A stretch of DNA of 64,000 bases from the NCBI RefSeq assembly GCF_001619955.1, contig NZ_LQQO01000012.1, positions 62,001-126,000 on the forward strand, read 5' to 3'. Of this stretch, positions 38,817 to 48,528 are shown piece by piece. Position numbers and translations under genes: made by a program. A model generated the notes under the pieces. It had not been told where the DNA came from. It ran no database searches and was given only the letters and a program-made list of their open reading frames with translations. This stretch comes from Sphingomonas hankookensis (GTDB lineage Bacteria > Pseudomonadota > Alphaproteobacteria > Sphingomonadales > Sphingomonadaceae). How positions within the stretch are numbered: position 1 is the stretch's first letter; each line of letters begins with the position of its first letter.

Positions 38817-40492
38817 GGGGTGGCAACGCGCGGCGCCTGCATCCGTTCGATCGCCGGGGAACGCCGCAACAACCAAGCCATAGGGTCGATCACGACATGG
38901 GCGTCCTGCGGCACCGCGATAGCGCCCGAGCCGCCGGTCATCGGCAGGGTGTGGCGGACGCCATCGACTTCGACCTCGACCGGCAGCGGGAAGGGGCCGT
39001 CGCCCGGCACCTGCCAGCGCAGCATCAGCGCGGTCTCGCTGCGCTGCTCGATCAGATCGGGCAGGGCGGCCTGTCGCAGATAGACGTCGAAGAACCAGCC
39101 GAAATCCTTCCCCGTTTCCTCCGCCACCGCCGTTTCAAATTCGCGCGTCGTGGCAAAACGGGGCGTGAAATTGCCCGGTTTCGGATCGGGGCGGCCATAG
39201 ACCAGCCGACGCGTCGCCGCGAAGAAAGCGCGGTCGCCGATCAGGTGGCGCAGGCTGTGCAGCATCCACGCGCCCTTGAAATAGACGTCGGTGCCGGGGC
39301 CGGTCTCGCCGTTGACCTCACGCGTGGTCCGTGAACTGCCCGATACGATCGGCGCGCGATTGGCGACGCGTTGCCGCTGGATCAGCAGCATCGACAAATA
39401 GCGCGCGTCGCCTTCCCGCCATTTGCCGTAGAGCGGCTGCATGTAGGACGCGAATGCCTCGTGCAGCCAGAAATCGTCCCAGTCGGCGGCGGTCATCTGG
39501 TTGCCGAACCATTCGTGGCTGAATTCGTGCTGGAACAGCCAGTCGAAGCCTTCGGGCGCCGGTTTGTAGCCGTTGCCGTATGCGTTGATCGTCTGATGCT
39601 CCATGCCGAGATAGGGCGTTTCGACCACGCCGACCTTCTCGTCGCCGAACGGGTAGGGGCCGATGGTCGATTCGAAGAAGTCGAGCGTCGGGGCGAACTC
39701 GGCGAACAGCTGCTTCGCCTGCTCGTCCTTCCCTTCCAAATGCCAGAAATGCAGCGGGATGACGTTGCCGAAGCGGCTGCGATACTCGCCCTTGATCTCG
39801 CGATACGGGCCGACGCTGATCGCCAGCGCATAGGGATTGGTCGAACCGGCATGCCAGTGCCAGGTGGTCCGGCCATCGGGCAGCCGGTCGATCCCGCGGA
39901 GCACGCCATTGGCCGGGGCGGACAGACCGGCCGGGACGGTCAGGTGCAGGTCAACGGCGGCGGGTTCACCGGCGGGAAAGTCGAGGCATGGCCACCACAG
40001 GTCGCAGCCGGTATCCTGCGCGGTGGTGCCGAACCAGGGCTTGCCCTTCCATTCGCTCCAGACGAAGCCGTCATCCCATGGCGCGCGCTTCGCAACCCGC
40101 GGACTACCGGCATAGCTGATCTCGATCGTGGTGCGTTGTCCGGCGACAAGCGGGGTGTCGATCACCACCTGTCCGCCCGCTTGGCGCCAGCGGGCGCGAT
40201 CGAGCGGGCGGCCGTCGACGCGAATCGACCGGACGGTCAGCACATCGTCGAGGTCGATCGGAATGCGAGGCACCGCGGCATTGGCGGCGAGGGTCAGCGT
40301 CGCCCGTGCCGACAACATCCGCCGCGCCGGCAACGCCTCGATCGCCAGATCGGCATGCGCCAGCCGCAGTGCGGCGCGATCGGCGGCGATGGGGCCGCCC
40401 GATCGCAAGGTCATCGGATGGACCGGCGGCACCGTTTCGGTCGGCGCCACCTGCAACGCGGCGGCCAGCGCCAGCGCAAGCGATACCGTCAT
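38813..40492 (-). CDS. M1 family metallopeptidase (secreted aminopeptidase-like)
   Basis: 559 residues. Signal peptide (MTVSLALALAAALQVAPTET), beta-rich N-domain, and a gluzincin catalytic domain with zinc motif QHEFSHEWFG (H322, E323, H326) and the third ligand Glu downstream (DFWLHEAFASYM). The exopeptidase motif is GMEHQT, in place of the usual GxMEN. No ERAP-like C-terminal domain, so it is a short M1 form. It should act on peptides in the periplasm. Divergent from lon (95 bp apart). Confidence 0.9.
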   Translation of the reverse strand: MTVSLALALAAALQVAPTETVPPVHPMTLRSGGPIAADRAALRLAHADLAIEALPARRMLSARATLTLAANAAVPRIPIDLDDVLTVRSIRVDGRPLDRARWRQAGGQVVIDTPLVAGQRTTIEISYAGSPRVAKRAPWDDGFVWSEWKGKPWFGTTAQDTGCDLWWPCLDFPAGEPAAVDLHLTVPAGLSAPANGVLRGIDRLPDGRTTWHWHAGSTNPYALAISVGPYREIKGEYRSRFGNVIPLHFWHLEGKDEQAKQLFAEFAPTLDFFESTIGPYPFGDEKVGVVETPYLGMEHQTINAYGNGYKPAPEGFDWLFQHEFSHEWFGNQMTAADWDDFWLHEAFASYMQPLYGKWREGDARYLSMLLIQRQRVANRAPIVSGSSRTTREVNGETGPGTDVYFKGAWMLHSLRHLIGDRAFFAATRRLVYGRPDPKPGNFTPRFATTREFETAVAEETGKDFGWFFDVYLRQAALPDLIEQRSETALMLRWQVPGDGPFPLPVEVEVDGVRHTLPMTGGSGAIAVPQDAHVVIDPMAWLLRRSPAIERMQAPRVATP

Positions 40493-40586
40493 GGGTCAGT
40501 GTGCCTGCGAACGGAGATTGATGGCGCGGCAATTGCCACCATATAAGGTCGTGGGTCCGGCGCTTCGGCCGGGTCGTGGAGTGTCC

Positions 40587-43070
40587 ATGTCCGAGATTAC
40601 CAATTCCGTTTCGTCCGAGCCGCTGAAGCTGCCGGTATTGCCGCTGCGTGATATTGTCGTGTTTCCGCACATGATCGTGCCCCTGTTCGTCGGGCGCGAC
40701 AAGTCGGTCGCGGCGCTTGAGGCCGCGATGGCGGGATCGAAGGAAATCTTCCTCGTGGCGCAGCTCGATCCCGGTGATGACGATCCGGCGCGCGAGGACC
40801 TGTATGATGTCGGCGTGTCTGCCGAAGTCATGCAGATGCTGAAACTGCCCGACGGCACGGTTCGTGTGTTGGTGTCGGGCAAGGCGCGCGCGACCCTGAC
40901 CGAGCTCGAATCGGTCGACAATTATCTGGTCGCGACAGTCACGCCGGCCGAAGCGGACGACACGACGCTGGAAGATGCAGATGAGGGCATGGAGGAGCGC
41001 GTCGCCGAATCGGTTGCTCAGCCGAGTGCCGAGCTGAAGGCGCTGATGCGGTCGGTGGTCGACCAGTTCGAGAATTACGCCAAGCTCAACAAGAAGCTGC
41101 CGGCGGAAACCGCGGTGCAGCTGTCCGAGCTGGACGATCCCTCGCGCCTTGCCGATGCGATTGCCGGTAACATCGCGGTCAAGGTCGCCGACAAGCAGGC
41201 ACTGCTGGTCGAATCCGATCCGCACAAGCGGCTGGAGATGGTGTTCGCCTTCATGGAGGGCGAACTGGGCGTGTTGCAGGTCGAGAAGAAAATCCGCAGC
41301 CGCGTGAAGCGCCAGATGGAGAAGACGCAGCGCGAATATTATCTGAACGAGCAGTTGAAGGCGATCCAGCGCGAACTCGGCAACGAGGGCGAGGATGGCG
41401 ACGGCGACGAGATCGCCGAGCTGACGCAGAAGATCGCGACGCTGAAGCTCAGCAAGGAAGCGCGGACCAAGGCGACGTCGGAGCTGAAGAAGCTCAAGAC
41501 GATGGCGCCGATGAGTGCCGAGGCGACCGTCGTGCGCAACTATCTCGACGTCCTGCTGGGCCTGCCCTGGGGCAAGAAGTCGAAGCTGAAGAAGGATATC
41601 GCGGTCGCGCAGGACGTGCTCGACCACGACCATTACGCGCTGGAAAAGGTCAAGGACCGCATCGTCGAATATCTGGCGGTGCAGGCCCGGACCAACAAGC
41701 TGAAGGGGCCGATACTGTGCCTCATCGGCCCGCCGGGGGTCGGCAAGACCAGCTTGGGCAAGTCGATCGCGAAGGCGACGGGGCGGGAGTTCATCCGCCA
41801 GTCTTTGGGCGGCGTGCGCGACGAAGCGGAGATTCGGGGCCATCGCCGCACCTATATCGGGTCGCTGCCGGGCAAGATCGTCACCAACCTGAAAAAGGCC
41901 GGCGCGTCGAACCCGCTGTTCCTGCTCGATGAGATCGACAAGCTGGGTCAGGATTTCCGCGGCGATCCGGCATCGGCGCTGCTCGAGGTGCTCGACCCCG
42001 AACAGAATGCGAAGTTCAACGATCATTATCTGGAGATCGACATCGATCTGTCGGACGTGATGTTCGTGTGCACCGCGAACACGCTGAACCTGCCGCAGCC
42101 GCTGCTCGACCGGATGGAGATCATCCGGCTGGAAGGCTATACCGAGGACGAGAAGGTCGAGATCGCCGAGCGGCACCTGGTCGCCAAGCAGGTCGATGCG
42201 CATGGGTTGAAACCGGGCGAGTTCGAACTGACGCAGGACGGCCTGCGCGATCTGATCCGTTTCTACACCCGCGAAGCCGGTGTCCGCACGCTGGAGCGCG
42301 AGATTGCGAAACTCGCCCGCAAGGCGCTGCGCCGCATTCTCGAAGGCAAGGCGACGTCGGTCACGGTCACCCCGGACAACCTGTCCGAGTTCGCCGGCGT
42401 CCGCAAATATCGCTTCGGCGTGGGCGAGGAAGAGCATCAGATCGGTGCGGTCACCGGTCTCGCCTGGACCGAGGTCGGTGGCGAACTGCTGACCATCGAA
42501 AGCGTCACGGTGCCGGGCAAGGGGTCGGTCAAGACGACCGGCAAGCTAGGCGACGTGATGAAGGAATCGGTCGAGGCGGCGTGGAGCTACGTCAAGGCGC
42601 GCTCGCCTGGCTATGGCATCAAGCCCAGCCTGTTCCACCGCAAGGATGTCCATATCCACCTGCCCGAGGGCGCGGTGCCGAAGGACGGCCCGTCGGCCGG
42701 CATCGGGCTGGTCACGTCGATCGTGTCCACGCTGACCGGCGTGCCGGTGCGGCGGGAGGTGGCGATGACCGGCGAGGTGACGTTGCGCGGTCGGGTACTG
42801 CCGATCGGCGGTCTCAAGGAAAAGCTGCTCGCGGCGCTGCGCGGCGGGATCACCACGGTGCTGATCCCGGTCGAGAACGAAAAGGATCTGGCGGAAATCC
42901 CGGCCAACATCCGTTCGGGGCTGGAGATCATTCCGGTCGCGCATGTCGACGAGGTGCTGCGCCTGGCGCTGACCGAGCCGCTGACCGCGATCGACTGGAC
43001 CGAGGCAGACGATCTGGCGGCACAACCGCCGGTCCCGGTACCGGGCATCGGCGAGTCGCGCCCACATTGA
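40587..43070 (+). CDS. lon: ATP-dependent protease Lon
   Basis: 827 residues. N-terminal substrate domain ([20 protein letters not shown]), coiled-coil and linker, AAA+ domain with Walker [10 protein letters not shown] (381-389), and protease domain with the Ser-Lys dyad: about S703 ([11 protein letters not shown]) and K744 ([12 protein letters not shown]). It degrades misfolded and short-lived regulatory proteins. ATG at 40587 follows GGAG by 6 nt. A hairpin and the HU gene follow; lon-hup is a common order in proteobacteria. Confidence 0.97.
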   Translation: MSEITNSVSSEPLKLPVLPLRDIVVFPHMIVPLFVGRDKSVAALEAAMAGSKEIFLVAQLDPGDDDPAREDLYDVGVSAEVMQMLKLPDGTVRVLVSGKARATLTELESVDNYLVATVTPAEADDTTLEDADEGMEERVAESVAQPSAELKALMRSVVDQFENYAKLNKKLPAETAVQLSELDDPSRLADAIAGNIAVKVADKQALLVESDPHKRLEMVFAFMEGELGVLQVEKKIRSRVKRQMEKTQREYYLNEQLKAIQRELGNEGEDGDGDEIAELTQKIATLKLSKEARTKATSELKKLKTMAPMSAEATVVRNYLDVLLGLPWGKKSKLKKDIAVAQDVLDHDHYALEKVKDRIVEYLAVQARTNKLKGPILCLIGPPGVGKTSLGKSIAKATGREFIRQSLGGVRDEAEIRGHRRTYIGSLPGKIVTNLKKAGASNPLFLLDEIDKLGQDFRGDPASALLEVLDPEQNAKFNDHYLEIDIDLSDVMFVCTANTLNLPQPLLDRMEIIRLEGYTEDEKVEIAERHLVAKQVDAHGLKPGEFELTQDGLRDLIRFYTREAGVRTLEREIAKLARKALRRILEGKATSVTVTPDNLSEFAGVRKYRFGVGEEEHQIGAVTGLAWTEVGGELLTIESVTVPGKGSVKTTGKLGDVMKESVEAAWSYVKARSPGYGIKPSLFHRKDVHIHLPEGAVPKDGPSAGIGLVTSIVSTLTGVPVRREVAMTGEVTLRGRVLPIGGLKEKLLAALRGGITTVLIPVENEKDLAEIPANIRSGLEIIPVAHVDEVLRLALTEPLTAIDWTEADDLAAQPPVPVPGIGESRPH

Positions 43071-43077
43071 TGAGGAT

Positions 43078-43100
43078 GGGGGTGGCCAATGGCCGCCCCC
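43078..43100 (+). terminator. Hairpin downstream of lon
   Basis: GGGGGTGGCC (43078-43087) pairs with GGCCGCCCCC (43091-43100) around AAT, with one T-G pair, 8 bp after the lon stop. No T-run follows. Confidence 0.6.
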
Positions 43101-43173
43101 GTCCGATCCTGATGTACGTTTGGCGGACGATGGCGTGCAAAGCACCGGATTGCACTAATGCGTCCAATTTGCT

Positions 43174-43202
43174 TTGACAGCCCGCGTTCGAGCGGCCTTA
43201 TT
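43174..43202 (+). promoter_or_regulatory. Candidate sigma-70 promoter of the HU gene
   Basis: TTGACA (43174-43179), 17-bp spacer, CTTATT (43197-43202), ~52 bp before the HU ATG. It lies in an AT-richer region between the lon hairpin and the HU gene. Confidence 0.6.
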
Positions 43203-43253
43203 GCCGCTTTCGAGTTTTCCATATTGTTATTAGGCTGAAGGGGGTTCCACGGG

Positions 43254-43526
43254 ATGAACAAGCAGGAGCTGATCGGGCAGGTCGCCGACCATTCGGGGCT
43301 TACCCGCGGCGATGCGATGAAGGCGGTCGAAGCGGTGTTCGACGTCATCTCGGCGGCGCTCAAAAAGGGTGACGAGGTTCGTCTCGTCGGATTCGGCACG
43401 TTTTCGGTGTCGAAGCGCAAGGCGTCGACCGGCCGCAACCCGCGGACCGGCGAACCGATGACGATCAAGGCGTCGTCGCAGCCGAAGTTCAAGGCCGGCA
43501 AGGGCCTGAAGGATTCGGTGAATTAA
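43254..43526 (+). CDS. HU family DNA-binding protein
   Basis: 90 residues, standard HU size. MNKQELIGQVADHSGLTRGD, GDEVRLVGFGTFSVSKRKAS and the DNA-intercalating arm GRNPRTGEPMTIKASSQPKF are classical; the end KFKAGKGLKDSVN is also canonical. It is a nucleoid architectural protein that bends DNA. Shine-Dalgarno AAGGGGG precedes the ATG. It lies after lon and before tRNA-Val. Confidence 0.97.
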   Translation: MNKQELIGQVADHSGLTRGDAMKAVEAVFDVISAALKKGDEVRLVGFGTFSVSKRKASTGRNPRTGEPMTIKASSQPKFKAGKGLKDSVN

Positions 43527-43577
43527 GTTCTGGACACGGTGGCCGGACCCATTTAGGGAGCCGTCCTCCGGGTTTCC

Positions 43578-43652
43578 GGGCGCGTAGCTCAGCGGTAGAG
43601 CACACCCTTCACACGGGTGGGGTCACAGGTTCAATCCCTGTCGCGCCCACCA
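43578..43652 (+). tRNA. tRNA-Val (anticodon CAC)
   Basis: Acceptor stem GGGCGCG/CGCGCCC, anticodon stem CACCC/GGGTG with loop TTCACAC (anticodon CAC), T-arm CACAGGTTCAATCCCTGT, encoded CCA at 43650-43652. Confidence 0.96.
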
Positions 43653-43656
43653 GATC

Positions 43657-43713
43657 AACGGCCGTCCGGCACTGCGACCTCTGAACAGAGGCGTTGTGCG
43701 GGGCGGCCGTTTC
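43657..43713 (+). terminator. Terminator after tRNA-Val
   Basis: AACGGCCG (43657-43664) pairs with CGGCCGTT (43704-43711), enclosing a second stem CCTCTG/CAGAGG; the sequence continues TTCTG. It is 4 bp after the CCA of tRNA-Val. Confidence 0.8.
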
Positions 43714-43745
43714 TGATTCCGGGCAACATGGTTCGATCTGGAACG

Positions 43746-43763
43746 CTGTCACAAAACCGAAAC
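43746..43763 (+). promoter_or_regulatory. Possible PHO box (PhoB binding site)
   Basis: CTGTCAC (43746-43752), AAAA spacer, CCGAAAC (43757-43763): a perfect first half-site and a partial second with the 11-bp period of PhoB boxes (CTGTCAT-n4-CTGTCAT); CCGTAAC overlaps at 43763-43769. It lies ~150 bp upstream of the beta-helix lipoprotein. Match is by eye only. Confidence 0.35.
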
Positions 43764-43915
43764 CGTAACGTCTCCGAAACTTCATCCAAATCGCACGGTC
43801 CCGTCATCCAGCGCGCCTAACGGGCGGGTGTGGATCGGCCGACGGGGGAACCTTGGTCGATCGCCGGGTCAATGCGCCCGCATAACGACAACCAGGTTTC
43901 GGGAGTTCTTCGGTG

Positions 43916-45556
43916 ATGGCCAGCAGCAAGCGCATCGGCTTTATTCTCATGGCGTCGACGGCCTGCGCCGCGCTCGCGGGGTGCAGCGGCGCCGATGGCG
44001 TCGCCTCGCCGGGTGCGGGCAGCATCAACGTGACCGTCCCCGCGCCGGCCCCGACGCCGACCCCGACGCCCTCGGCCACCCCGAGCGCGATCACCGCGGC
44101 GCAGTTCGCGGCCTCGACCACCGTCAACGGCGTCTCGATCACGCCGGAAGAACAGCTCGCCATCGTCAATGCCGGCACCAACAACAATGTGAACGGCGTC
44201 GGTTCGACGATGAACGGCGTCTATCCGGTCGGCAGCGCCTCGCTGGCCACCGCGACCGATCCGTCGACGATCAACAGCTTCTTCACCAGCACCAACTATG
44301 TCGGCGCGCTGAACGGTCCGACCGATACCGCGTTCCAGGGCTGGACCTGCAACTCGACCTCGGCCGAATTCGGCGGTTCGGGCGCGCGCTGCACCGCGGT
44401 CCCGTCGATCGGCACCTATGCCGCGGCGACCTCGGTCTGCCCGACCGGCACGCTGGATGACGGCACCAACAGCTCGTCGAGCCCGACGATCCGCTATTGC
44501 CGCCTGCCGCAGAACATCACCACCGACCTGTCGCTGCCCAAGATCGCCGGCGTCGTCTATCGCCTGCGCGGCCAGACCGAAGTCGGCACCGACCTCGGCA
44601 CCACGGGCGGCACCGGCGCCACACTGACGATCGCCGCCGGCGTCGTCATCGCCGCCGACTCGACCGAAGCAACCAACGACCTGCTGCTGGTCAACCGCGG
44701 TTCGAAGATTTCGGCGATCGGCACGCGCGACGCGCCGATCATCTTCACCTCGCAGCAGAACACCGTCAGCAACGGCGTATCGGACGCGACTCAGGGTCAG
44801 TGGGGCGGCATCATCCTGCTCGGCCGTGCGCCGACCGCCGTCTGCGCGACCGGCACCGGCCCGAACAACGCCGCCGGTTCGTCGACCACCTGCCAGCAGG
44901 CGATCGAAGGCGTGACGGGACGCTTCTATGGCGGTCCGAACGTCGCCGACAGCTCCGGCCAGATGTCGTACGTCCAGATCCGCTATTCGGGTATCGCGAT
45001 CAGCGACGGCAACGAACTGCAGGGCCTGACGCTGGGCGGCACCGGGACCGGCACCGTTCTGGACCATATCCAGAGCCACAATTCGGCCGATGACGGCATC
45101 GAAATCTTCGGTGGCACGACCAATCTGAAGTACATCGCGATCACCGGTGCTGACGATGACGGCTTCGACATCGACAATGGCTATCGCGGGTTCATGCAGT
45201 TCATGATCGCCGCGCAGCGCACGCTGGGCGCGACCGCCGACTCCTTCTCGACCGAGATCGACTCTAATAACGCCGAGGACCTGCTGCCGCGGACCTTCTC
45301 GACCTATGCCAACTTCACCTTCATCCAGACGGCGCTGGCGCCGGCCGCGATCCGTCAGCGCGGCGGGTCGGACATGCGCTATGTCAACGGCATCGTGAAG
45401 TCGGTGTCGAGCGTCCCGTGCCTCAACCTGGTGGCGGGCACCAGCGATCGCTCGACGATCCGCGCGGCGAACACTGGTCCGACCGACAATGGCGGCCCGC
45501 AGGAATTCGGCCCGCCGGTGTTCAGCTCGATCTACTTCGCCTGCAACGGGCGCTGA
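43916..45556 (+). CDS. Beta-helix repeat surface lipoprotein, partner of the following TonB-dependent receptor
   Basis: 546 residues. Signal with lipobox LAGC (Cys23), then a Pro/Thr-rich linker (TVPAPAPTPTPTPSATPSAI) and a secreted domain. The central part (~190-430) has repeated short strands typical of a right-handed parallel beta-helix: TLTIAAGVVIAADSTEATND, WGGIILLGRAP, MSYVQIRYSGIAISDGNELQ, LDHIQSHNSADDGIEIFGGT, YIAITGADDDGFDIDNGYRG. DDGIEIFGG and DDDGFDIDNG suggest a metal or polysaccharide-binding face. No catalytic function is recognised. The receptor gene starts 106 bp downstream on the same strand, so the pair probably captures a ligand on the cell surface. ATG 43916 chosen; GTG 43913 possible. 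Confidence 0.8.
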   Translation: MASSKRIGFILMASTACAALAGCSGADGVASPGAGSINVTVPAPAPTPTPTPSATPSAITAAQFAASTTVNGVSITPEEQLAIVNAGTNNNVNGVGSTMNGVYPVGSASLATATDPSTINSFFTSTNYVGALNGPTDTAFQGWTCNSTSAEFGGSGARCTAVPSIGTYAAATSVCPTGTLDDGTNSSSSPTIRYCRLPQNITTDLSLPKIAGVVYRLRGQTEVGTDLGTTGGTGATLTIAAGVVIAADSTEATNDLLLVNRGSKISAIGTRDAPIIFTSQQNTVSNGVSDATQGQWGGIILLGRAPTAVCATGTGPNNAAGSSTTCQQAIEGVTGRFYGGPNVADSSGQMSYVQIRYSGIAISDGNELQGLTLGGTGTGTVLDHIQSHNSADDGIEIFGGTTNLKYIAITGADDDGFDIDNGYRGFMQFMIAAQRTLGATADSFSTEIDSNNAEDLLPRTFSTYANFTFIQTALAPAAIRQRGGSDMRYVNGIVKSVSSVPCLNLVAGTSDRSTIRAANTGPTDNGGPQEFGPPVFSSIYFACNGR

Positions 45557-45662
45557 TCCGCGACACCATCGCGCCCAAGCGATGACACGCCGATGCCGGG
45601 GCGGGCCGATACGCCCGTCCCGGCATTCGCTCTTTACGACTTGAACAGGTGGATCTCCGGTC

Positions 45663-48473
45663 ATGCAGCACCGCCGCGCCTATGCAACGCTCCTTCTCCT
45701 GACATCGCAACTGGTCGCGCCGGCCGTACTGGCGCAGACCGCGCCGGCACCGACCGCGGCCACTCCGCCGGTCGTGCAGACCGGCACCCAGCCGGACCCG
45801 GTCGCCACGCCGCAGGACGGCACGACCACGACCGACACCCCGGCCGAAGTCTCCTCGCCGGGCTTCGACGAATCGACGGCGGAGGAAATCGTCGTCGTCG
45901 GCCGCAACATCCCGAACGTGGTGCGTGCCACGCCGCAGATCGTGTCGGTGCTGTCGGAAGCCGACATCGCGCGCACCGGTGACGGCGACATCGCCGGCGC
46001 GCTGACCCGTGTCACCGGCCTGTCGGTTGTCGGCGGCGGCTTCGTCTATGTCCGAGGTCTCGGCGATCGCTATTCGTCGTCGCTGCTCAACGGATCGCCG
46101 CTGCCCAGCCCTGAGCCGCTGCGCCGTTCGGTCCCGCTCGACATCTTCCCGACCTCGATCGTCGGATCGGCGCTGGTGCAAAAGACCTATTCGGTCAACT
46201 TCCCCGGTGAATTCGGCGGCGGCGTCATCAACCTGACGTCGAAGGCGATCCCGAAGAAGAACTTCCTGTCAATCGGCGGGTCGATAGCTGCGGACACGGT
46301 GACGACCAGCGAGCTCGGCTATGTCTATGCCGGCGGCAAGTCCGACTGGATCGGCTATGACGATGGGACGCGCGGCGTTCCCGCCTTCATCCGCAACGCC
46401 GACCAGGGATCGGGCATCTTCACCGCCGATCAGGTGGCGCAGCTGAACAACGCACGCACGACGCTGTTGCAGGTCAACAACCAGCTGCCGGCCAACCTGT
46501 CGGGTGAGATCGCCGGCGGTTCGGTGTTCGATATCGGCAGCGACCGGCTGGGCGTCATCGCGTCGCTCGGCCTGTCCAACACCTTCCGCACCCGCGACGC
46601 GATCCAGCAGGACAGCGTCAGCGAGGACGGCACGGTCCGCAACGATTTCCGCACCGTGCTGACCGACAACCGGATTGTGGCCAATGCGCTGGTCGGGCTG
46701 GGCTACGAGTTCAACGACAATACGATCCGCTGGACCAACGTCTATATCCACGACACGCTGAAGCAGGGCCGTCTGGCCGGGTCGGAAGCGTACAACAATT
46801 TCAGCGGCCTGCGCCTGCAACAGAACACCAACTGGTTCGAACGCCAGCTGATCGAGACGCAACTGGTCGGCGAATTCAAGCTGACCGATGCGCTGAAGTT
46901 CGACGCGCGCGGCGCCTTCGCCAATTCGAAGCGCAACGCGCCCTATGAGCGGCAGTTCGACTATCTCTGCTCGAACCGTACGACCAACGGCTATCCGATT
47001 ACGACTGACGGTGCGCCCTTCTCGCGCGGGTTCAATTGCAACGGCGCCTATCAGGTGACGCAGCGCTTCTCGCCCTTTGCCAGCGTCGTGTTCAGCGAGC
47101 TGGACGAGAATCTGTACACCGGTCAGGCCGACCTGTCGTACAAGCTGGCGACCGATCGACCGATCACGCTGTCGACCGGCTATTTCTATTCGAACACCGA
47201 CCGCAATTCGCGCCGGTTGCAGTTCAACTACCAGACCAGCGATGGCGCAGGCACGGCGCCGGGTTTCCCCAACAACCTGCTGCGTCCGGACTATCTGCTG
47301 TCGCCCGACTCGCTGTTCAACGCCTGTCCGCAGCGCGGGACCGGGGCCTGCACGATCCAGCTGCAGTTCAATACGCAGAACGGCGCCTATGCCTATGATG
47401 CCGGCCTCGAAATCCATGCCGGCTATGTCCAGGCCGAGGCCGAGGTTAGCGACGGCCTGCGCGCGGTCGCCGGCGTGCGTTACGAAACGGCGCGCGAGGA
47501 AGTGACGCCGATCGGCAATCCGTCGACCATCCTGAAGAACGGCTATTGGCTGCCGGCGGGCACGCTGACGTGGAATTTCGCGTCGGACATGCAGGCGCGG
47601 TTGAGCGGCGCGAAGACGATCTCGCGCCCGCAATTCCGCGAGCTTGCCCCCCAGCAGTTCCGCGATCCCGACTCGGACCGCCTGTTCTTCGGTAACCCGA
47701 ACCTGCGCGATTCCGAATTGTGGAATCTCGAAGCGCGCTACGAATGGTTCTTCGGCCGCGACCAGCGCTTCACCGCCGCCGGTTTCTACAAGCGGATCGA
47801 TCGCCCGATCGAACAGGCCGGCTTCTATCCCAGCCCCGACGCGACGCTGCAAACCGGCTTTACCTATCTGCCCAAGGCGACGTTGTGGGGCGGCGAGGTC
47901 GAGGCGCAGAAATATGTTCCGCTCGAAAGCCTCGGCAATTTCTTCGCGACGCGGCGCCTGCTGCTGCTGGCGAACTATACCTATACCCAGTCGCAGATCA
48001 CGGCGGATGGCAGCTGCGTGCCCAATCCGGCGGCGGCATTGGGTTCGCCCGGCATCGGTGGCTGTGCGGCGGGCTTCGGTCGTGCCAATCTGCTGTTCCG
48101 CGACGGCGCGCCGCTGACCGGCCAGTCGGACCATCTGGTCAACGTGCAGGTCGGGCTGGAGGATACCGCCAACCTGTCGCAGCTGACCTTGCTATTCAAC
48201 TATGCCAGCGACCGTGTGACGAACCGTGGTCCGTCGAACCTGTCGGGGCAGGGGTTCCAGCCCGATATCGTCGAGCGTCCGGGCATCCGCCTCGACCTCG
48301 TCGCGCGGCAGGGGTTCGAAGTGGCCGGCGCCAATCTGGAGGTGAAGGCGGAGGCCCGCAACCTGACCGGCCAGCGTTATTCGGAAAGCCAGAATTTCGG
48401 CGGCAACCCGGTCTATATCAACCGCTACGACCTCGGCCGGATGTTCTCGCTGGGCATCACCGCCCAGTTCTGA
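45663..48473 (+). CDS. TonB-dependent receptor (936 aa), paired with a beta-helix lipoprotein
   Basis: Signal peptide MQHRRAYATLLLLTSQLVAP (cleavage near VLAQ), Ala/Thr/Pro linker, TonB-box-like EEIVVVGRN, plug domain (VVRATPQIVSVLSEADIART, GLGDRYSSSLLNGSPLPSPE, FPGEFGGGVINLTSKAIPKK), then a long beta-barrel ending in Phe (SLGITAQF). The RGLGDRYSSSLLNGSPLPSP plug is characteristic of a receptor group usually found with carbohydrate- or protein-binding partners. Ligand unknown; the partner is the beta-helix lipoprotein 106 bp upstream, with a possible PHO box before the pair. Confidence 0.93.
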   Translation: MQHRRAYATLLLLTSQLVAPAVLAQTAPAPTAATPPVVQTGTQPDPVATPQDGTTTTDTPAEVSSPGFDESTAEEIVVVGRNIPNVVRATPQIVSVLSEADIARTGDGDIAGALTRVTGLSVVGGGFVYVRGLGDRYSSSLLNGSPLPSPEPLRRSVPLDIFPTSIVGSALVQKTYSVNFPGEFGGGVINLTSKAIPKKNFLSIGGSIAADTVTTSELGYVYAGGKSDWIGYDDGTRGVPAFIRNADQGSGIFTADQVAQLNNARTTLLQVNNQLPANLSGEIAGGSVFDIGSDRLGVIASLGLSNTFRTRDAIQQDSVSEDGTVRNDFRTVLTDNRIVANALVGLGYEFNDNTIRWTNVYIHDTLKQGRLAGSEAYNNFSGLRLQQNTNWFERQLIETQLVGEFKLTDALKFDARGAFANSKRNAPYERQFDYLCSNRTTNGYPITTDGAPFSRGFNCNGAYQVTQRFSPFASVVFSELDENLYTGQADLSYKLATDRPITLSTGYFYSNTDRNSRRLQFNYQTSDGAGTAPGFPNNLLRPDYLLSPDSLFNACPQRGTGACTIQLQFNTQNGAYAYDAGLEIHAGYVQAEAEVSDGLRAVAGVRYETAREEVTPIGNPSTILKNGYWLPAGTLTWNFASDMQARLSGAKTISRPQFRELAPQQFRDPDSDRLFFGNPNLRDSELWNLEARYEWFFGRDQRFTAAGFYKRIDRPIEQAGFYPSPDATLQTGFTYLPKATLWGGEVEAQKYVPLESLGNFFATRRLLLLANYTYTQSQITADGSCVPNPAAALGSPGIGGCAAGFGRANLLFRDGAPLTGQSDHLVNVQVGLEDTANLSQLTLLFNYASDRVTNRGPSNLSGQGFQPDIVERPGIRLDLVARQGFEVAGANLEVKAEARNLTGQRYSESQNFGGNPVYINRYDLGRMFSLGITAQF

Positions 48474-48528
48474 TCCGGCGTAACGCGGCAGGACGGGCCG
48501 TCGGCAGCGATGCCGGCGGCCCGTTCGC

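Noticed and set aside
40104..42437. 777-codon open frame on the minus strand
   Set aside because: It is antisense to lon, which is complete and canonical; no family residues.
46269..48134. 621-codon open frame on the minus strand
   Set aside because: It is antisense to the second TonB-dependent receptor, and shows no domain signature.
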